Positions 6,513 to 14,687 are shown, counted from the stretch's first letter. The stretch is DNA of 22,881 nucleotides from HGM13006 sp964518645 (GCA_964518645.1 CAZFGL010000022.1:1-22881); one strand, 5' to 3'. Notes: generated from the letters alone by a model not told the origin. A program made the numbers and translations.

Positions 6513-7487
6513 TTACTGATTGAGGGGATAGTGGCAGGCCACCTGTCTGCCCTGAATCTCCCGGAGCTGGGGCGCCTCCTGGGCGCATTTCTCCGTAGCA
6601 TAAGGGCAGCGGGTACGGAAACGGCACCCGGAAGGGGGATTCACAGGAGAAGGAATCTCTCCGGTCAGAAGATCCTTATCCTCACTGCGCAGGGTGGGAT
6701 CCGGCTGAGGAACAGAATCCAGCAGGAACCGGGTATAAGGATGCATGGGGCGATCATAAATCTCTTCCGTGTCACCGATCTCACAGATACATCCAAGGAA
6801 CATGACACAAACCCGGTCAGAAATATGACGTACAACGGAGAGGTCATGAGAGATGAAGAGATAAGTGAGCTGATATTCCTCCTGAAGATCATCCAGAAGG
6901 TTCAGCACCTGAGACTGAATGGAAACGTCCAGTGCGGAAACCGGTTCATCACATACGATCAGTTTCGGGTTCAGTGCCAGCGCCCGGGCAATACCGATAC
7001 GCTGTCTCTGACCACCGGAAAACTGATGGGGATAACGATGGAGGAACTCCACAGGGATGCCCACCTTCTGCATCAGCTCAAGTACCCGTTTCCGGGTCTC
7101 CTCTTTGGTTTTATATACCTTGTGGGTAATCAGAGGTTCTGCAATAATCTTTTCCACATTCATTCTGGGATTCAGAGAAGCATAGGGATCCTGGAAAATG
7201 ATCTGCATCTGTTTCCGGAAGCTGCGAAGCTCTTTGCCACTGAGGGAGCTGACATCTGTCCCCTGAAATACAACCTGGCCAGAGGTGAGATCGATCAGTC
7301 GGAGAAGCAGACGGCCCAGAGTACTTTTACCACAGCCACTTTCGCCTACCAGCGCAAGGGTCTCCCCCTCATAAATGGTAAAGCTCACATCGGATACGGC
7401 ATGGACAACGCCCTTTCCGGAGCCAGTGGTCACGGGAAATTCCTTGACCAGATTCTTTGCTTCAAGAAGCACCTGTTTATTCTCCAT
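6513..7487 (-). CDS. Oligopeptide/dipeptide ABC transporter ATPase, DppF/OppF type
   Basis: This 324-residue cytoplasmic ATPase has Walker A GESGCGKST at 48-56, the Q-loop QIIFQDPYASLNPR, the ABC signature FSGGQRQRIGIARAL, Walker B LIVCDEPVSALD and the switch SHDLSVVRH. The C-terminal region (PSGCRFRTRCPYATEKC) is the oligo_HPY domain found in peptide/nickel importers. It pairs with the next ATPase to drive the two permeases. The ATG at 7487 has GGAGGATG upstream and overlaps the end of the preceding gene by 11 bases; the open frame extends much further upstream but would overlap that gene. Fifth gene of the importer operon. Confidence 0.95.
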   Translation of the reverse strand: MENKQVLLEAKNLVKEFPVTTGSGKGVVHAVSDVSFTIYEGETLALVGESGCGKSTLGRLLLRLIDLTSGQVVFQGTDVSSLSGKELRSFRKQMQIIFQDPYASLNPRMNVEKIIAEPLITHKVYKTKEETRKRVLELMQKVGIPVEFLHRYPHQFSGGQRQRIGIARALALNPKLIVCDEPVSALDVSIQSQVLNLLDDLQEEYQLTYLFISHDLSVVRHISDRVCVMFLGCICEIGDTEEIYDRPMHPYTRFLLDSVPQPDPTLRSEDKDLLTGEIPSPVNPPSGCRFRTRCPYATEKCAQEAPQLREIQGRQVACHYPLNQ

Positions 7488-8469
7488 CGGGGCATCCTCC
7501 CTTCTCACTGCGGAAGCAGCGCACCTTGTGCACTTCCTCAGCCTCGCAGTCGTAAAGTTCCGGCCGCTGGGTGCGGCACCGTTCATCTGCATACTCACAC
7601 CGGGTGCAAAAGCTGCATCCCTTGGGCAGGTGCAGCAGATTGGGAACCACGCCGGGAATGCTGTAGAGTCGGTCAACCTGACTGCCCATCTTGGGAATGG
7701 AACGAAGGAGACCGTTGGTATAGGGGTGGCAGGTGTTCCGGAACAGCTCAAAGGTCTCGGCCTGCTCCATTACCTTACCTGCATACATAACATAAACATA
7801 ATCACACATCTGTGCAACAACGCCCATGTTATGGGTAATCATCAAAATGGAGGTCCCATGCTCATCCCGGAGCTGCTTCATCAGCTTCAGGATCTGGGCT
7901 TCAATGGTAACGTCCAGCGCCGTTGTAGGCTCGTCAGCAATCATCAGTTCCGGCTCGCAAACCATGGCCATTGCGATCATTACACGCTGACGAAGGCCGC
8001 CGGAGAGCTGATGTGGATAGGAATTATAGCGTTTTTCCGGTTCAGGAATACCGCATTTCCGGAATATTTCGATTACCCGGTTCTTAGCCTCCTCCTTGGA
8101 GACCTTCTGATGCAGAAGAATCGCCTCACGAACCTGCTTGCCAACAGGGAAAACAGGATTCAGAGAGGTCATGGGCTCCTGAAAGATCATGGAGATGTCG
8201 TTACCCCGGACCTGCTGCATTTCCTTTGCGGAAAGGGAGAGCAGATCCTTCCCCATGAGCATGATCTTACCGTCAACGATTTTGCCGGGCTTTTTCACCA
8301 GCTGCATGACGCTCATGGCGGTCATACTTTTGCCGCAGCCACTTTCTCCAACAAGACCAACAATCTTCCCCTTGGGAATGTCAATGGATACATCGTCCAC
8401 CACGGGAGAGATGCCCTTGCTGGTGTGGAACTGGGTTTTTAAGTTCTGAATTCTCAGTGTATATTCCAT
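7477..8469 (-). CDS. Oligopeptide/dipeptide ABC transporter ATPase, DppD/OppD type
   Basis: The 330-residue ATPase begins MEYTLRIQNLKTQF. It has Walker A GESGCGKSM at 41-49, Q-loop ISMIFQEPMTSLNP, signature LSGGLRQRVMIAMAM, Walker B LMIADEPTTALD, switch histidine in ITHNMG and a C-terminal cysteine-containing oligo_HPY segment (GCSFCTRCEYADERC). These are the hallmarks of the D subunit of Opp/Dpp/Nik-type importers, which forms a heterodimer with the F subunit. The ribosome site GGGAGGACATT lies before the ATG, 11 bases after the permease gene. A complete set of motifs argues for an active enzyme. Substrate class (peptide rather than nickel) is inferred from the neighbouring peptidases. Confidence 0.95.
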   Translation of the reverse strand: MEYTLRIQNLKTQFHTSKGISPVVDDVSIDIPKGKIVGLVGESGCGKSMTAMSVMQLVKKPGKIVDGKIMLMGKDLLSLSAKEMQQVRGNDISMIFQEPMTSLNPVFPVGKQVREAILLHQKVSKEEAKNRVIEIFRKCGIPEPEKRYNSYPHQLSGGLRQRVMIAMAMVCEPELMIADEPTTALDVTIEAQILKLMKQLRDEHGTSILMITHNMGVVAQMCDYVYVMYAGKVMEQAETFELFRNTCHPYTNGLLRSIPKMGSQVDRLYSIPGVVPNLLHLPKGCSFCTRCEYADERCRTQRPELYDCEAEEVHKVRCFRSEKGGCPDGE

Positions 8470-8480
8470 AATGTCCTCCC

Positions 8481-9383
8481 TTACTGCTGCTTGGAGTAGG
8501 GATCCATCACGTCACGGACGCCGTCACCCAGGAAGTTAAACGCCAGTGCCAGCACCAGAATTGCAATGCCGGGTGCAATGGCAATGACCGGATTCGTAAA
8601 CAGATAGTCTTTTGCTTCGGAGACCATCAGCCCCCAGCTGGTGGCAGGAGACTGTGCGCCGATGCCGAGGAAGCTCAGGCTGGATTCGGAAAGAATGGAT
8701 CCGGGGATGTTCAGTGTAAACAGAACGATCAAGTTGGGCAGGCAGTTGGGCAGAATGTGCCGGAACATGGTGGTAAAGCTGCCGACACCCATGCTCTTTG
8801 CTGCCTCCACATACTCCATCTCACGGATGGACAGGGTCTGGGAACGAACCACACGGGCGGTACCGGCCCAGGACACAATGGTAAGTGCAAGGAAGATGTT
8901 GATAATGCCGTTGCCAAGGGTATACATGACCACCATGGCAAGGAGCAGCGAGGGAAACGCCATGGTAATATCCGCAAGGCGCATAATAATAAAGTCCACG
9001 GTTTTCCCCAGATAACCGGACATCAGTCCAAGAATGGTTCCCAGCACCATGGAAATCAGTGTGGGGAACAGGCCGATGCAAAGGGAGATCCGGGCGCCAT
9101 AGATCATCCGGGAAAAAACATCCCGTCCCAGCTGATCCGTACCAAAGATATGCTCCCGGCTCATACCCTGAAGCCGGTTTGCAAGATCCTGAGCAGTGGG
9201 ATCGTAGGGTGCAACAACGGGTGCAAAGATAGCCATCAGCGCGATCACAATAATCACAAGGGCGGAAAATGCAGCCAGCTTATTATCCCGGCAGAGCATT
9301 TTCACTTTATCCAGAAAGGACTCACTCTCTCCGATCTGGGAGGCAATGTCCTCATTCAGCAGATTGTTCTTTTCGGTGTTCAC
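8481..9383 (-). CDS. Peptide ABC transporter permease, DppC/OppC type
   Basis: This is a roughly 300-residue inner-membrane permease. It has an N-terminal cytoplasmic segment, a first helix (LAAFSALVIIVIALMAIFAP), then HIFGTDQLGRDVFSRMIYGAR and five further helices typical of OppC/DppC. The EAA loop that contacts the ATPases is visible as EYVEAAKSMGVGSFTTMFRHILPN. I choose GTG at 9383, seven bases after AAAGGAGG; the ATG codons at 9389 and 9407 lie on or before that ribosome site. The terminal sequence FLGDGVRDVMDP is the conserved C-subunit ending. It forms the channel with the B subunit. Confidence 0.94.
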   Translation of the reverse strand: MNTEKNNLLNEDIASQIGESESFLDKVKMLCRDNKLAAFSALVIIVIALMAIFAPVVAPYDPTAQDLANRLQGMSREHIFGTDQLGRDVFSRMIYGARISLCIGLFPTLISMVLGTILGLMSGYLGKTVDFIIMRLADITMAFPSLLLAMVVMYTLGNGIINIFLALTIVSWAGTARVVRSQTLSIREMEYVEAAKSMGVGSFTTMFRHILPNCLPNLIVLFTLNIPGSILSESSLSFLGIGAQSPATSWGLMVSEAKDYLFTNPVIAIAPGIAILVLALAFNFLGDGVRDVMDPYSKQQ

Positions 9384-9399
9384 AGACATTCCTCCTTTC

Positions 9400-10320
9400 T
9401 TACTCATTACGGATTCTGGGATCTATCACGGAGTAGAGTACATCCGCCACAAGATTACCAAGAATGATCAGCAAAGTCGTAAATATCACTGTGCCCTGAA
9501 GCAGGGGCATATCACGGCTGGAAATTGCATCTACAGCCAGACGGCCGATTCCGGGGATCGCAAACACGGTCTCGGTGATTACCGCACCGGAGAGCAGGGA
9601 GGCCACCTGAATTGCCATCATGGTGATAACCGGCAGGAGCGCGTTTTTAAACGCATGACGAACGATTACGCCTCCCTGCCCCAGTCCCTTGGACCATGCG
9701 GTACGGATATAATCGTCTTCAAGGGTCTCCAGCAGATTCGAGCGGGTAAGTCGCGCAATGGTACCGGCGGAGCTCCATCCCAGCACAATGGCAGGAAGCA
9801 CATAGCTCTTCCATCCATCGGCACCGGACACCGGGAACCACCCCAGCTTATATGCAAACACATATTGGAACAGCAGTGCCGCCCAGAACACGGGCATAGA
9901 CACACCCAGAAGGCTGACACCCATAAACATACGGTCAAGAATGGAGTTTTTCTTTACTGCGGAAATAATACCGGCAGGAATACCAATCAGCCACGCTACC
10001 ACTGCCGCAGCCAGAGAAAGCTTCACAGTGTAGGGAAAGGCATCCATAATCAGATCTGTAATGGAACGGTTGAGCTTATAAGAAATGCCAAAATCGCCAT
10101 GGAGGGCATTGACTATGTACCGGCCGAACTGAACCATAACCGGATCGTTCAGACCATAATACTCCGTCATGCGATCAATGACGTCCTGTTTAATATGTTC
10201 TTTCATCATGATGGCAATGGGGTTACCGGGAACCACATTGAGCATCCAGAAGATCAGCAGTATCACGCCCAGAAGCACCGGGATAGATACCAGAATACGT
10301 TTGACTATTTTTTTCAGCAC
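9400..10320 (-). CDS. Peptide ABC transporter permease, DppB/OppB type
   Basis: The 306-residue integral membrane protein starts at GTG and reads MLKKIVKRILVSIPVLLGV, the usual first helix of DppB/OppB. It has MTEYYGLNDPVMVQFGRYI in the family-specific loop, the EAA motif region DYIRTAWSKGLGQGGVIVRHAFKNALLP, and the terminal ADVLYSVIDPRIR that marks this subunit. It forms the transmembrane channel with the C-type permease. It is separated from the binding-protein gene by 142 bases containing hairpins, the normal place for mRNA processing that lets the binding protein be made in excess. Confidence 0.95.
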   Translation of the reverse strand: MLKKIVKRILVSIPVLLGVILLIFWMLNVVPGNPIAIMMKEHIKQDVIDRMTEYYGLNDPVMVQFGRYIVNALHGDFGISYKLNRSITDLIMDAFPYTVKLSLAAAVVAWLIGIPAGIISAVKKNSILDRMFMGVSLLGVSMPVFWAALLFQYVFAYKLGWFPVSGADGWKSYVLPAIVLGWSSAGTIARLTRSNLLETLEDDYIRTAWSKGLGQGGVIVRHAFKNALLPVITMMAIQVASLLSGAVITETVFAIPGIGRLAVDAISSRDMPLLQGTVIFTTLLIILGNLVADVLYSVIDPRIRNE

Positions 10321-10379
10321 AGAATCTTCATCCTTTCCGTTGTGTCGGGATTTCCCCAGAATCCTTCCGGGAAGGGTGC

Positions 10380-10402
10380 TTGGGAAATACCGACCCTCCC
10401 AA
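10380..10402 (-). repeat. Second intercistronic hairpin (binding protein-permease gap)
   Basis: Inverted repeat TTGGGA / TCCCAA with an 11-base loop, directly downstream (minus strand) of the larger hairpin. No T tract follows. A further palindrome CCTTCC-G-GGAAGG lies near 10364-10376. Together these make the 142-base gap strongly self-complementary. Confidence 0.45.
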
Positions 10403-10404
10403 AT

Positions 10405-10449
10405 ACGGCAATCAGGAAGGACGCCTCTCGACGTCCTTCCATGTGCCGT
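10405..10449 (-). terminator. Hairpin after the binding-protein gene; attenuator or mRNA stabiliser
   Basis: A nine-bp perfect stem GGAAGGACG / CGTCCTTCC with an eight-base loop is extended by an outer six-bp stem ACGGCA / TGCCGT across a small internal loop. It begins about 14 bases after the binding-protein stop. No run of T follows on the minus strand, so full termination is unlikely; protection of the upstream mRNA or partial termination would raise binding protein relative to permeases. Confidence 0.6.
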
Positions 10450-10462
10450 CAGTTATTATAAG

Positions 10463-12115
10463 TTAGCCAACAGAAACGTTGCGGTAGTAGTTGCTGCTCC
10501 AGCCGTTCCAGGAAACCGTGAAACCGGAAACTCTGGGGTTGACCACATACAGATGCTCCTTGGAGAACAGGGGGATCCATGCAGCCTCGTCCTGAACGAT
10601 CAGCTTCTCAAGTGCCTGATACTCAGCAACGCGCTCGGTCTCATCCACAATACCACGGGCAGCAGCCACACGGTCGATGGCATCCTGATTGGTGTAATTG
10701 AGACCACGTCTCACACAGTTATCGGTGGTACCGAAGAAGGTGTAGATAAAGTTGTCAGGATCATTAAAGTCAGCAGACCAGTTGTTGGTGTAAGCGTCAA
10801 GCTCACCGGCTGCACGGCGCTCAGTGAAGGAGCCTTCATCGACCTCTACAACCTGTGCCTGTACACCGATCTCTCCAAACTGAGCGGCTACGATCTCCAG
10901 CAGATCCTTGGTGGTCTGGCTGGAATCAGAGGAGTAGCACAGTTCCATGGAGAAGCCATCTGCGTAACCGGCCTCAGCCAGCAGGGACTTAGCCAGTTCG
11001 GTATCATAGGTGATCTCGGGAAGCTCAGGGTTAAAGCCGATCAGGCCGGTGGAGAAGATACCGTTTTCCACCTTGCCGCGTCCGCCGTACAGTGCATCCA
11101 GAATTGCCTGACGATCCAGTGCATGCTGGAGTGCCTGACGAACCAGAACATTGGACAGAGCCTCATGCTGCTCATTGAGTGCGATATAGTAGATACCAAC
11201 ACGCTGACCGGAAACGATCTGATTTGCGTAATCGGGGCTGTTCAGGAAATAGTCAGCCTGGCTGGTGGCGTTGTCCAGATCCAGCAGATCCAGCTCGCCG
11301 TTTTCAAACATCATTCTCTGGGTTGCCTCATCGGGAATGTCCATCATGACGATACCCTCGCAGTCAGGTGCGCCGCTCCAGCAATCCTTGTTGGCAACCA
11401 GCACCATCTGAGCATTGAACTCCCAGGACTCAAAGATGAAGGGGCCGGTACCGATGGTGACTGCAGGGTCAATACCGAACTGATCGCCGGCCTGCTCAGT
11501 GGTCTCCTCGTCCAGCATGGAAGCGCCGGGGGTGGTGAGGCAGGCCAGGAATGCGGCATAGGGCTGAGTCAGGGTGATCTTAACGGTGTAGTCATCCACA
11601 ACCTCAACACCGGAGACAGTTTCTGCTGCGCCGGAAGCCAGCTCTTCAGCACCAACGATCACGTCATAAATGTCACCGTTGACTGCCTTGGGATAAGTCA
11701 GCATACGCTTAATGGAATAAAGCACATCGGAAGCGGTAAAGTCAGCGCCGTTGGTGTACTTAACACCCTCCTGAAGGTGGAACGTATATTCAAGGCCATC
11801 GGGGGAAATATCCCAGGAGGTAGCAAGGGAGGGAACGATCTGGGAAGTGCCGTCACCATTTGCCTGAACCTCAACCAGACGATCGAAGATGTTCATGCCC
11901 ACAGTATAGTAATCGGAAGTACACTGGGGATCCACAATATCGGGGGTGGCCTCTACGATTTTTAGATAATTTGCAGTTGCGGAATTGTCCACAGCAGCGG
12001 TGCTGCCAGCAGAGACGGAAGTGGTTTCCCCTGCGGAAGAACCTTCACTGCCACAGCCAGCCAGAAGGCCAAGACAAAGCGTCAAGGCAAGAATCAGGCT
12101 TACGATTTTTTTCAT
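10463..12115 (-). CDS. Peptide ABC transporter substrate-binding lipoprotein (SBP_bac_5, DppA/OppA type)
   Basis: This 550-residue extracytoplasmic binding protein has a lipoprotein signal: MKKIVSLILALTLCLGLLAG followed by C21, the lipidated cysteine, then a Ser/Gly/Thr-rich linker. The mature part carries family-5 features such as ATPDIVDPQCTSDYYTVGMNIFD, LATSWDISPDGLEYTFHLQEGVKYTNG and VRQALQHALDRQAIL. It delivers peptides or similar ligands to the permeases. The ATG at 12115 follows AGGAG at a nine-base spacing; an upstream in-frame ATG would lie before a plausible signal peptide. First gene of the importer operon, divergent from an AraC-family regulator. Ligand identity cannot be read from sequence. 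Confidence 0.95.
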   Translation of the reverse strand: MKKIVSLILALTLCLGLLAGCGSEGSSAGETTSVSAGSTAAVDNSATANYLKIVEATPDIVDPQCTSDYYTVGMNIFDRLVEVQANGDGTSQIVPSLATSWDISPDGLEYTFHLQEGVKYTNGADFTASDVLYSIKRMLTYPKAVNGDIYDVIVGAEELASGAAETVSGVEVVDDYTVKITLTQPYAAFLACLTTPGASMLDEETTEQAGDQFGIDPAVTIGTGPFIFESWEFNAQMVLVANKDCWSGAPDCEGIVMMDIPDEATQRMMFENGELDLLDLDNATSQADYFLNSPDYANQIVSGQRVGIYYIALNEQHEALSNVLVRQALQHALDRQAILDALYGGRGKVENGIFSTGLIGFNPELPEITYDTELAKSLLAEAGYADGFSMELCYSSDSSQTTKDLLEIVAAQFGEIGVQAQVVEVDEGSFTERRAAGELDAYTNNWSADFNDPDNFIYTFFGTTDNCVRRGLNYTNQDAIDRVAAARGIVDETERVAEYQALEKLIVQDEAAWIPLFSKEHLYVVNPRVSGFTVSWNGWSSNYYRNVSVG

Positions 12116-12185
12116 GGTAAGTCTCTCCTCTCGATGGATCTGAAGTAATTTCTTCATTTTTGCTTTTAAAAAAATTACAAACAAC

Positions 12186-12215
12186 ATTTCAAAGCTGCCA
12201 GAACTTCTTTGAAAT
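12186..12215 (-). promoter_or_regulatory. Inverted repeat in the binding-protein leader
   Basis: Perfect nine-bp dyad ATTTCAAAG / CTTTGAAAT with a 12-base spacer. It sits just downstream of the predicted -10 box, so it is at the extreme 5' end of the importer mRNA. On the minus strand a run of seven T lies about 12 bases beyond it. It could be an operator, a 5' stabilising hairpin or an attenuator. Confidence 0.45.
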
Positions 12216-12224
12216 CTTGGGTAT

Positions 12225-12252
12225 ATTTTAGCACATCAAAGGGAAATTGCAA
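12225..12252 (-). promoter_or_regulatory. Promoter of the peptide importer operon
   Basis: On the minus strand TTGCAA (12252-12247) and TAAAAT (12230-12225) are separated by 16 bases, with TGC directly before the -10. The leader to the ATG would be about 100 bases. Upstream (12254-12267) there is a near repeat of the -35 region, GGAAATTTTGCAAG versus GGAAATTGCAAG. Confidence 0.6.
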
Positions 12253-12541
12253 GGGGAAATTTTGCAAGAAACGCCTCTTTCAATTCACGTTCCCTTTATA
12301 CAGACTGCATAAAGCCCGGAATATTATAATATTTTTCTTCATTTCGACCGGTTTTTCGCACTTTTCACGTCAAAATGGAAGCTTTATTTTTGCAAGTTGC
12401 TTCACGAAAAATTCATTGGGATTTTCTGTATTTTGGTTTGTATTTTTTACAAAGAAGCGCATTCGGTATGTAAATTTACTATGATATTTGTTCTGATACG
12501 CCCCGATTCCATTGCTTGATAATTATTATACACCGCATCTA

Positions 12542-12571
12542 TTGCAAAGAATATACAAATCATGCTATAAT
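12542..12571 (+). promoter_or_regulatory. Promoter of the AraC-family regulator
   Basis: TTGCAA (12542-12547) and TATAAT (12566-12571) are 18 bases apart; the -10 is extended by TGC. The ribosome site GAGGT and ATG at 12603 follow closely. The same TTGCAA/TGC arrangement is seen at the divergent importer promoter. Confidence 0.6.
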
Positions 12572-12602
12572 TATTTCAAAAAATGCTATACGAGGTATTT
12601 CC

Positions 12603-13454
12603 ATGGAACGAAACAACGATCCACGTGGGTATTTGCTGGAGGATTTCCGGCTGTTTCACCTGAGCAGCGCTCCCGGAGAACAGATTGACTATCATTATCA
12701 TCAGTTTCACAAGCTGTTTTTTCTTCTTCACGGCAGTGGCAGCTACTTTGTGGAACAGGATCAATACGCCCTTCAGGACGGGGATCTTGTTCTGATCGGC
12801 AGTCACACAGTTCACAAACCGGATTTCCACGCCCCTTATGAGCGGATCATTTTATACATCTCTCCGGAATTCCTCCGGAACCGCTCCACAGAGACCTGTG
12901 ATCTTGATGACCTCTTCTCCGATCCCGCAAGCCCAGTCATCCGCCCCCGGAATATCAGCGACATTCACACATCGGTAGCCCAACTGGAACAGGCGCTGGC
13001 TTCCCCGGGCTTCGGAAGAGATCTCCTTTCAGAGGCCCTGCTGCTACAGCTTCTTGTGCAGATTGGCCGATGCTGTTCCGCAGAAAACTCCCTGTCCCCC
13101 ACTCAGGTAATTTGCAAAAACCCGCGTATTCTGGAGATCATACGCTACATTGATGACCATCTCCGGGAGGAGCTTTCCATTGACCAGCTGGCAGATCAGT
13201 TTTTTATCAGTAAGTATCACATGATGCGCGCCTTTCGTCAGGAAACCGGCATTACGATCCATAATTATATTCTGGAACGAAGGCTGTTTCTCGCCCGGAC
13301 GCTGATCCATCAGGGCATACACGCAACAGAAGCCTGCTACAACGCAGGCTTCCGGAGCTATTCATCTTTTACCCGGGCGTACGGTCAGCGATTCGGCTGT
13401 ACCCCCACCGGACGAAGCATCCCCGGAGTTGCCGCCGAAGAGACCTTTGAATAA
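12603..13454 (+). CDS. AraC-family transcriptional regulator with cupin sensor domain
   Basis: The 283-residue protein has an N-terminal AraC-binding cupin region (about 25-90; HYHQFHKLFFLLHGSGSYFV and LQDGDLVLIGSHTVHKPD) and a C-terminal double helix-turn-helix (about 175-268). Within the latter, ELSIDQLADQFFISKYHMMRAF is the first reading element and HATEACYNAGFRSYSSFTRAY the second, both close to family consensus. The ATG at 12603 follows GAGGT at a good distance; earlier in-frame codons lie before the promoter. Divergent position suggests it controls the adjacent peptide importer and itself in response to a small ligand. Its stop codon abuts the stop codon of the convergent C39-like gene with no base between. 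Confidence 0.92.
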   Translation: MERNNDPRGYLLEDFRLFHLSSAPGEQIDYHYHQFHKLFFLLHGSGSYFVEQDQYALQDGDLVLIGSHTVHKPDFHAPYERIILYISPEFLRNRSTETCDLDDLFSDPASPVIRPRNISDIHTSVAQLEQALASPGFGRDLLSEALLLQLLVQIGRCCSAENSLSPTQVICKNPRILEIIRYIDDHLREELSIDQLADQFFISKYHMMRAFRQETGITIHNYILERRLFLARTLIHQGIHATEACYNAGFRSYSSFTRAYGQRFGCTPTGRSIPGVAAEETFE

Positions 13455-14060
13455 TCACTGTTTTTCAAGAACCACAGCCTGACTGTGCATTTCTCTGTAC
13501 CGCTGCTCCACCAGAGCTTTCTCATAACCGATACACCCCTTGTTTTCCCAGGGGTCATTAAAGTAATAGTTTTCCCGGTCGTATCCAACCAGAAGCAGAC
13601 AGTGCTGATTATTCCGCCACGCGAACTCCCCGCTTCCGTCGAACAACTGCCAGACCGGGCCGGGCCTATGAGGTGCCATATTCAGTGTTGCCCAGAACAC
13701 CACAGGAATATCCCGGTCAATATATTCTCTCACCAACTCCGGCACCGGTACTCCCCGGAGGATCTTTGCACATTGGCCGGAAGCCCGTTCCAGCGCTCTG
13801 GCAATCGTCCCTGCATAGCATCCGTAGGAACCGGGGCCGTTGTTATAAGGGCTTCCGATGAAGGCCTCATCCGGGTGCGGGCCATATAATATTCCCTGCC
13901 GGAACTCAAAGTCCCGCTTTTCAAGGCACTGATCTATAAACCTCTCCGGTGTAATATCTATTCCGAGATATTGCAGCAGCATTACAGCGGAAATACTTTC
14001 ACAGCCTGTGGGGTACTTTTCCGTCTGATTTATGTACGGTACCTGTATAATCTTTTTCAT
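13455..14060 (-). CDS. C39-like (Peptidase_C39_2) cysteine peptidase
   Basis: This 201-residue papain-like protein reads IIQVPYINQTEKYPTGCESIS, the hallmark of the C39_2 family, with catalytic C20, then H153 in NQHCLLLVGYD and D169 in FNDPW. There is no signal peptide, membrane helix or ABC domain, so it is a stand-alone, probably cytoplasmic peptidase and not a bacteriocin-exporter domain. A strong ribosome site GGAGGGG precedes the ATG. It is monocistronic between the convergent AraC gene and the terminator of the membrane-protein gene upstream. Its substrate is unknown. Confidence 0.88.
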   Translation of the reverse strand: MKKIIQVPYINQTEKYPTGCESISAVMLLQYLGIDITPERFIDQCLEKRDFEFRQGILYGPHPDEAFIGSPYNNGPGSYGCYAGTIARALERASGQCAKILRGVPVPELVREYIDRDIPVVFWATLNMAPHRPGPVWQLFDGSGEFAWRNNQHCLLLVGYDRENYYFNDPWENKGCIGYEKALVEQRYREMHSQAVVLEKQ

Positions 14061-14114
14061 AGGATCCCCTCCAATTTAAAAGCTATTATACTCCTTCCAG
14101 GCTTTAAACACAAC

Positions 14115-14156
14115 AAAAAGACGACTGCGAAAGCACTTTGCCATCCGCAGTCGTCT
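14115..14156 (-). terminator. Rho-independent terminator of the HdeD-type gene
   Basis: Perfect 11-bp stem AGACGACTGCG / CGCAGTCGTCT (14119-14129 and 14146-14156) with a 16-base loop that contains a small internal AAAG/CTTT pairing. On the minus strand it is followed by TTTTTGTTG. It lies seven bases past the stop codon. Confidence 0.88.
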
Positions 14157-14162
14157 AAATCT

Positions 14163-14687
14163 TTATCTCATCCCCCTGTACAGCACCAGAAGATCTCCTG
14201 CACCATCCAGAATCAGAAACACCCCTGCCAAACGGAGCAGATTTTCTCCGGCAGTGAAGGGATTTACCATGATCACAATACCCATGACCAGGGTCACGAT
14301 TCCCACAATCAAAGAGAATTTATACCCATAGCCCAGCGCCTTTGCTTCTCTGGCACTCTGGATATCCCGTACGCCGTGGAGCAGCAGTACAAACCCGAGC
14401 ACAAGCCCCACCAGACTCAGCAGGAAACCCGGACGCATCAGCACAACCAGTCCTGTGGCGATCTGAATCAGTCCCAGCACAAAATCTCCCTGTCCTACTG
14501 GCTGGCCTCTGGAAAAGGCCGCAGACAGCAGGGATACCACTCCGGACACGATCAGCATCCACCCCACCGCCAGAAAGACGGTTTTCACCGCAGCACCGGG
14601 TACAGCCACCAATATTATTCCAAGAATAATTGTTAGCACCGCCGAAAACGTAATATTTAATCGAATTTTTCTAAAAAAATCAAACAT
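14163..14687 (-). CDS. HdeD/DUF308-family membrane protein
   Basis: The 174-residue protein has six hydrophobic helices in three similar pairs, as in the DUF308/HdeD family: ITFSAVLTIILGIILVAVPGAA, AVGWMLIVSGVVSLLSA, LGLIQIATGLVVLMRPGFLLS and the further pair ending GVFLILDGAGDLLVLYRGMR. E. coli HdeD is linked to acid resistance at high cell density, but the wider family is uncharacterised. The ATG at 14687 follows GGAGGATGCCAC; the open frame extends upstream through the leader but has no ribosome site there. It is monocistronic with a structured leader and a strong terminator. Confidence 0.85.
   Translation of the reverse strand: MFDFFRKIRLNITFSAVLTIILGIILVAVPGAAVKTVFLAVGWMLIVSGVVSLLSAAFSRGQPVGQGDFVLGLIQIATGLVVLMRPGFLLSLVGLVLGFVLLLHGVRDIQSAREAKALGYGYKFSLIVGIVTLVMGIVIMVNPFTAGENLLRLAGVFLILDGAGDLLVLYRGMR

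Larger units (their letters stand above)
12116..12602. other. Divergent intergenic region, importer operon / AraC regulator
   Basis: This 487-base AT-rich stretch has no convincing gene. It contains both divergent promoters, the leader dyad and four copies of the self-complementary word TTGCAA (12247, 12262, 12390 and 12542). A 91-codon frame on the plus strand inside it has no ribosome site and a low-complexity sequence and is not called. Confidence 0.7.

Noticed and set aside
6531..8442. Plus-strand frames of 419 and 355 codons opposite the two importer ATPases
   Set aside because: Shadows of ABC ATPase genes with complete Walker and signature motifs.
10169..11965. 598-codon plus-strand open frame across the binding-protein gene
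   Set aside because: It is antisense to a gene with a lipoprotein signal and full SBP_bac_5 features, has no ribosome site and shows no domain; it results from codon bias of the true gene.
12209..12484. 91-codon plus-strand frame in the importer/AraC intergenic region
   Set aside because: No ribosome site, Phe/Lys-rich AT-driven composition, and it overlaps the importer promoter.
12116..12602. Riboswitch in the importer leader
   Set aside because: Only a simple dyad is present; no conserved aptamer core that I can recognise.
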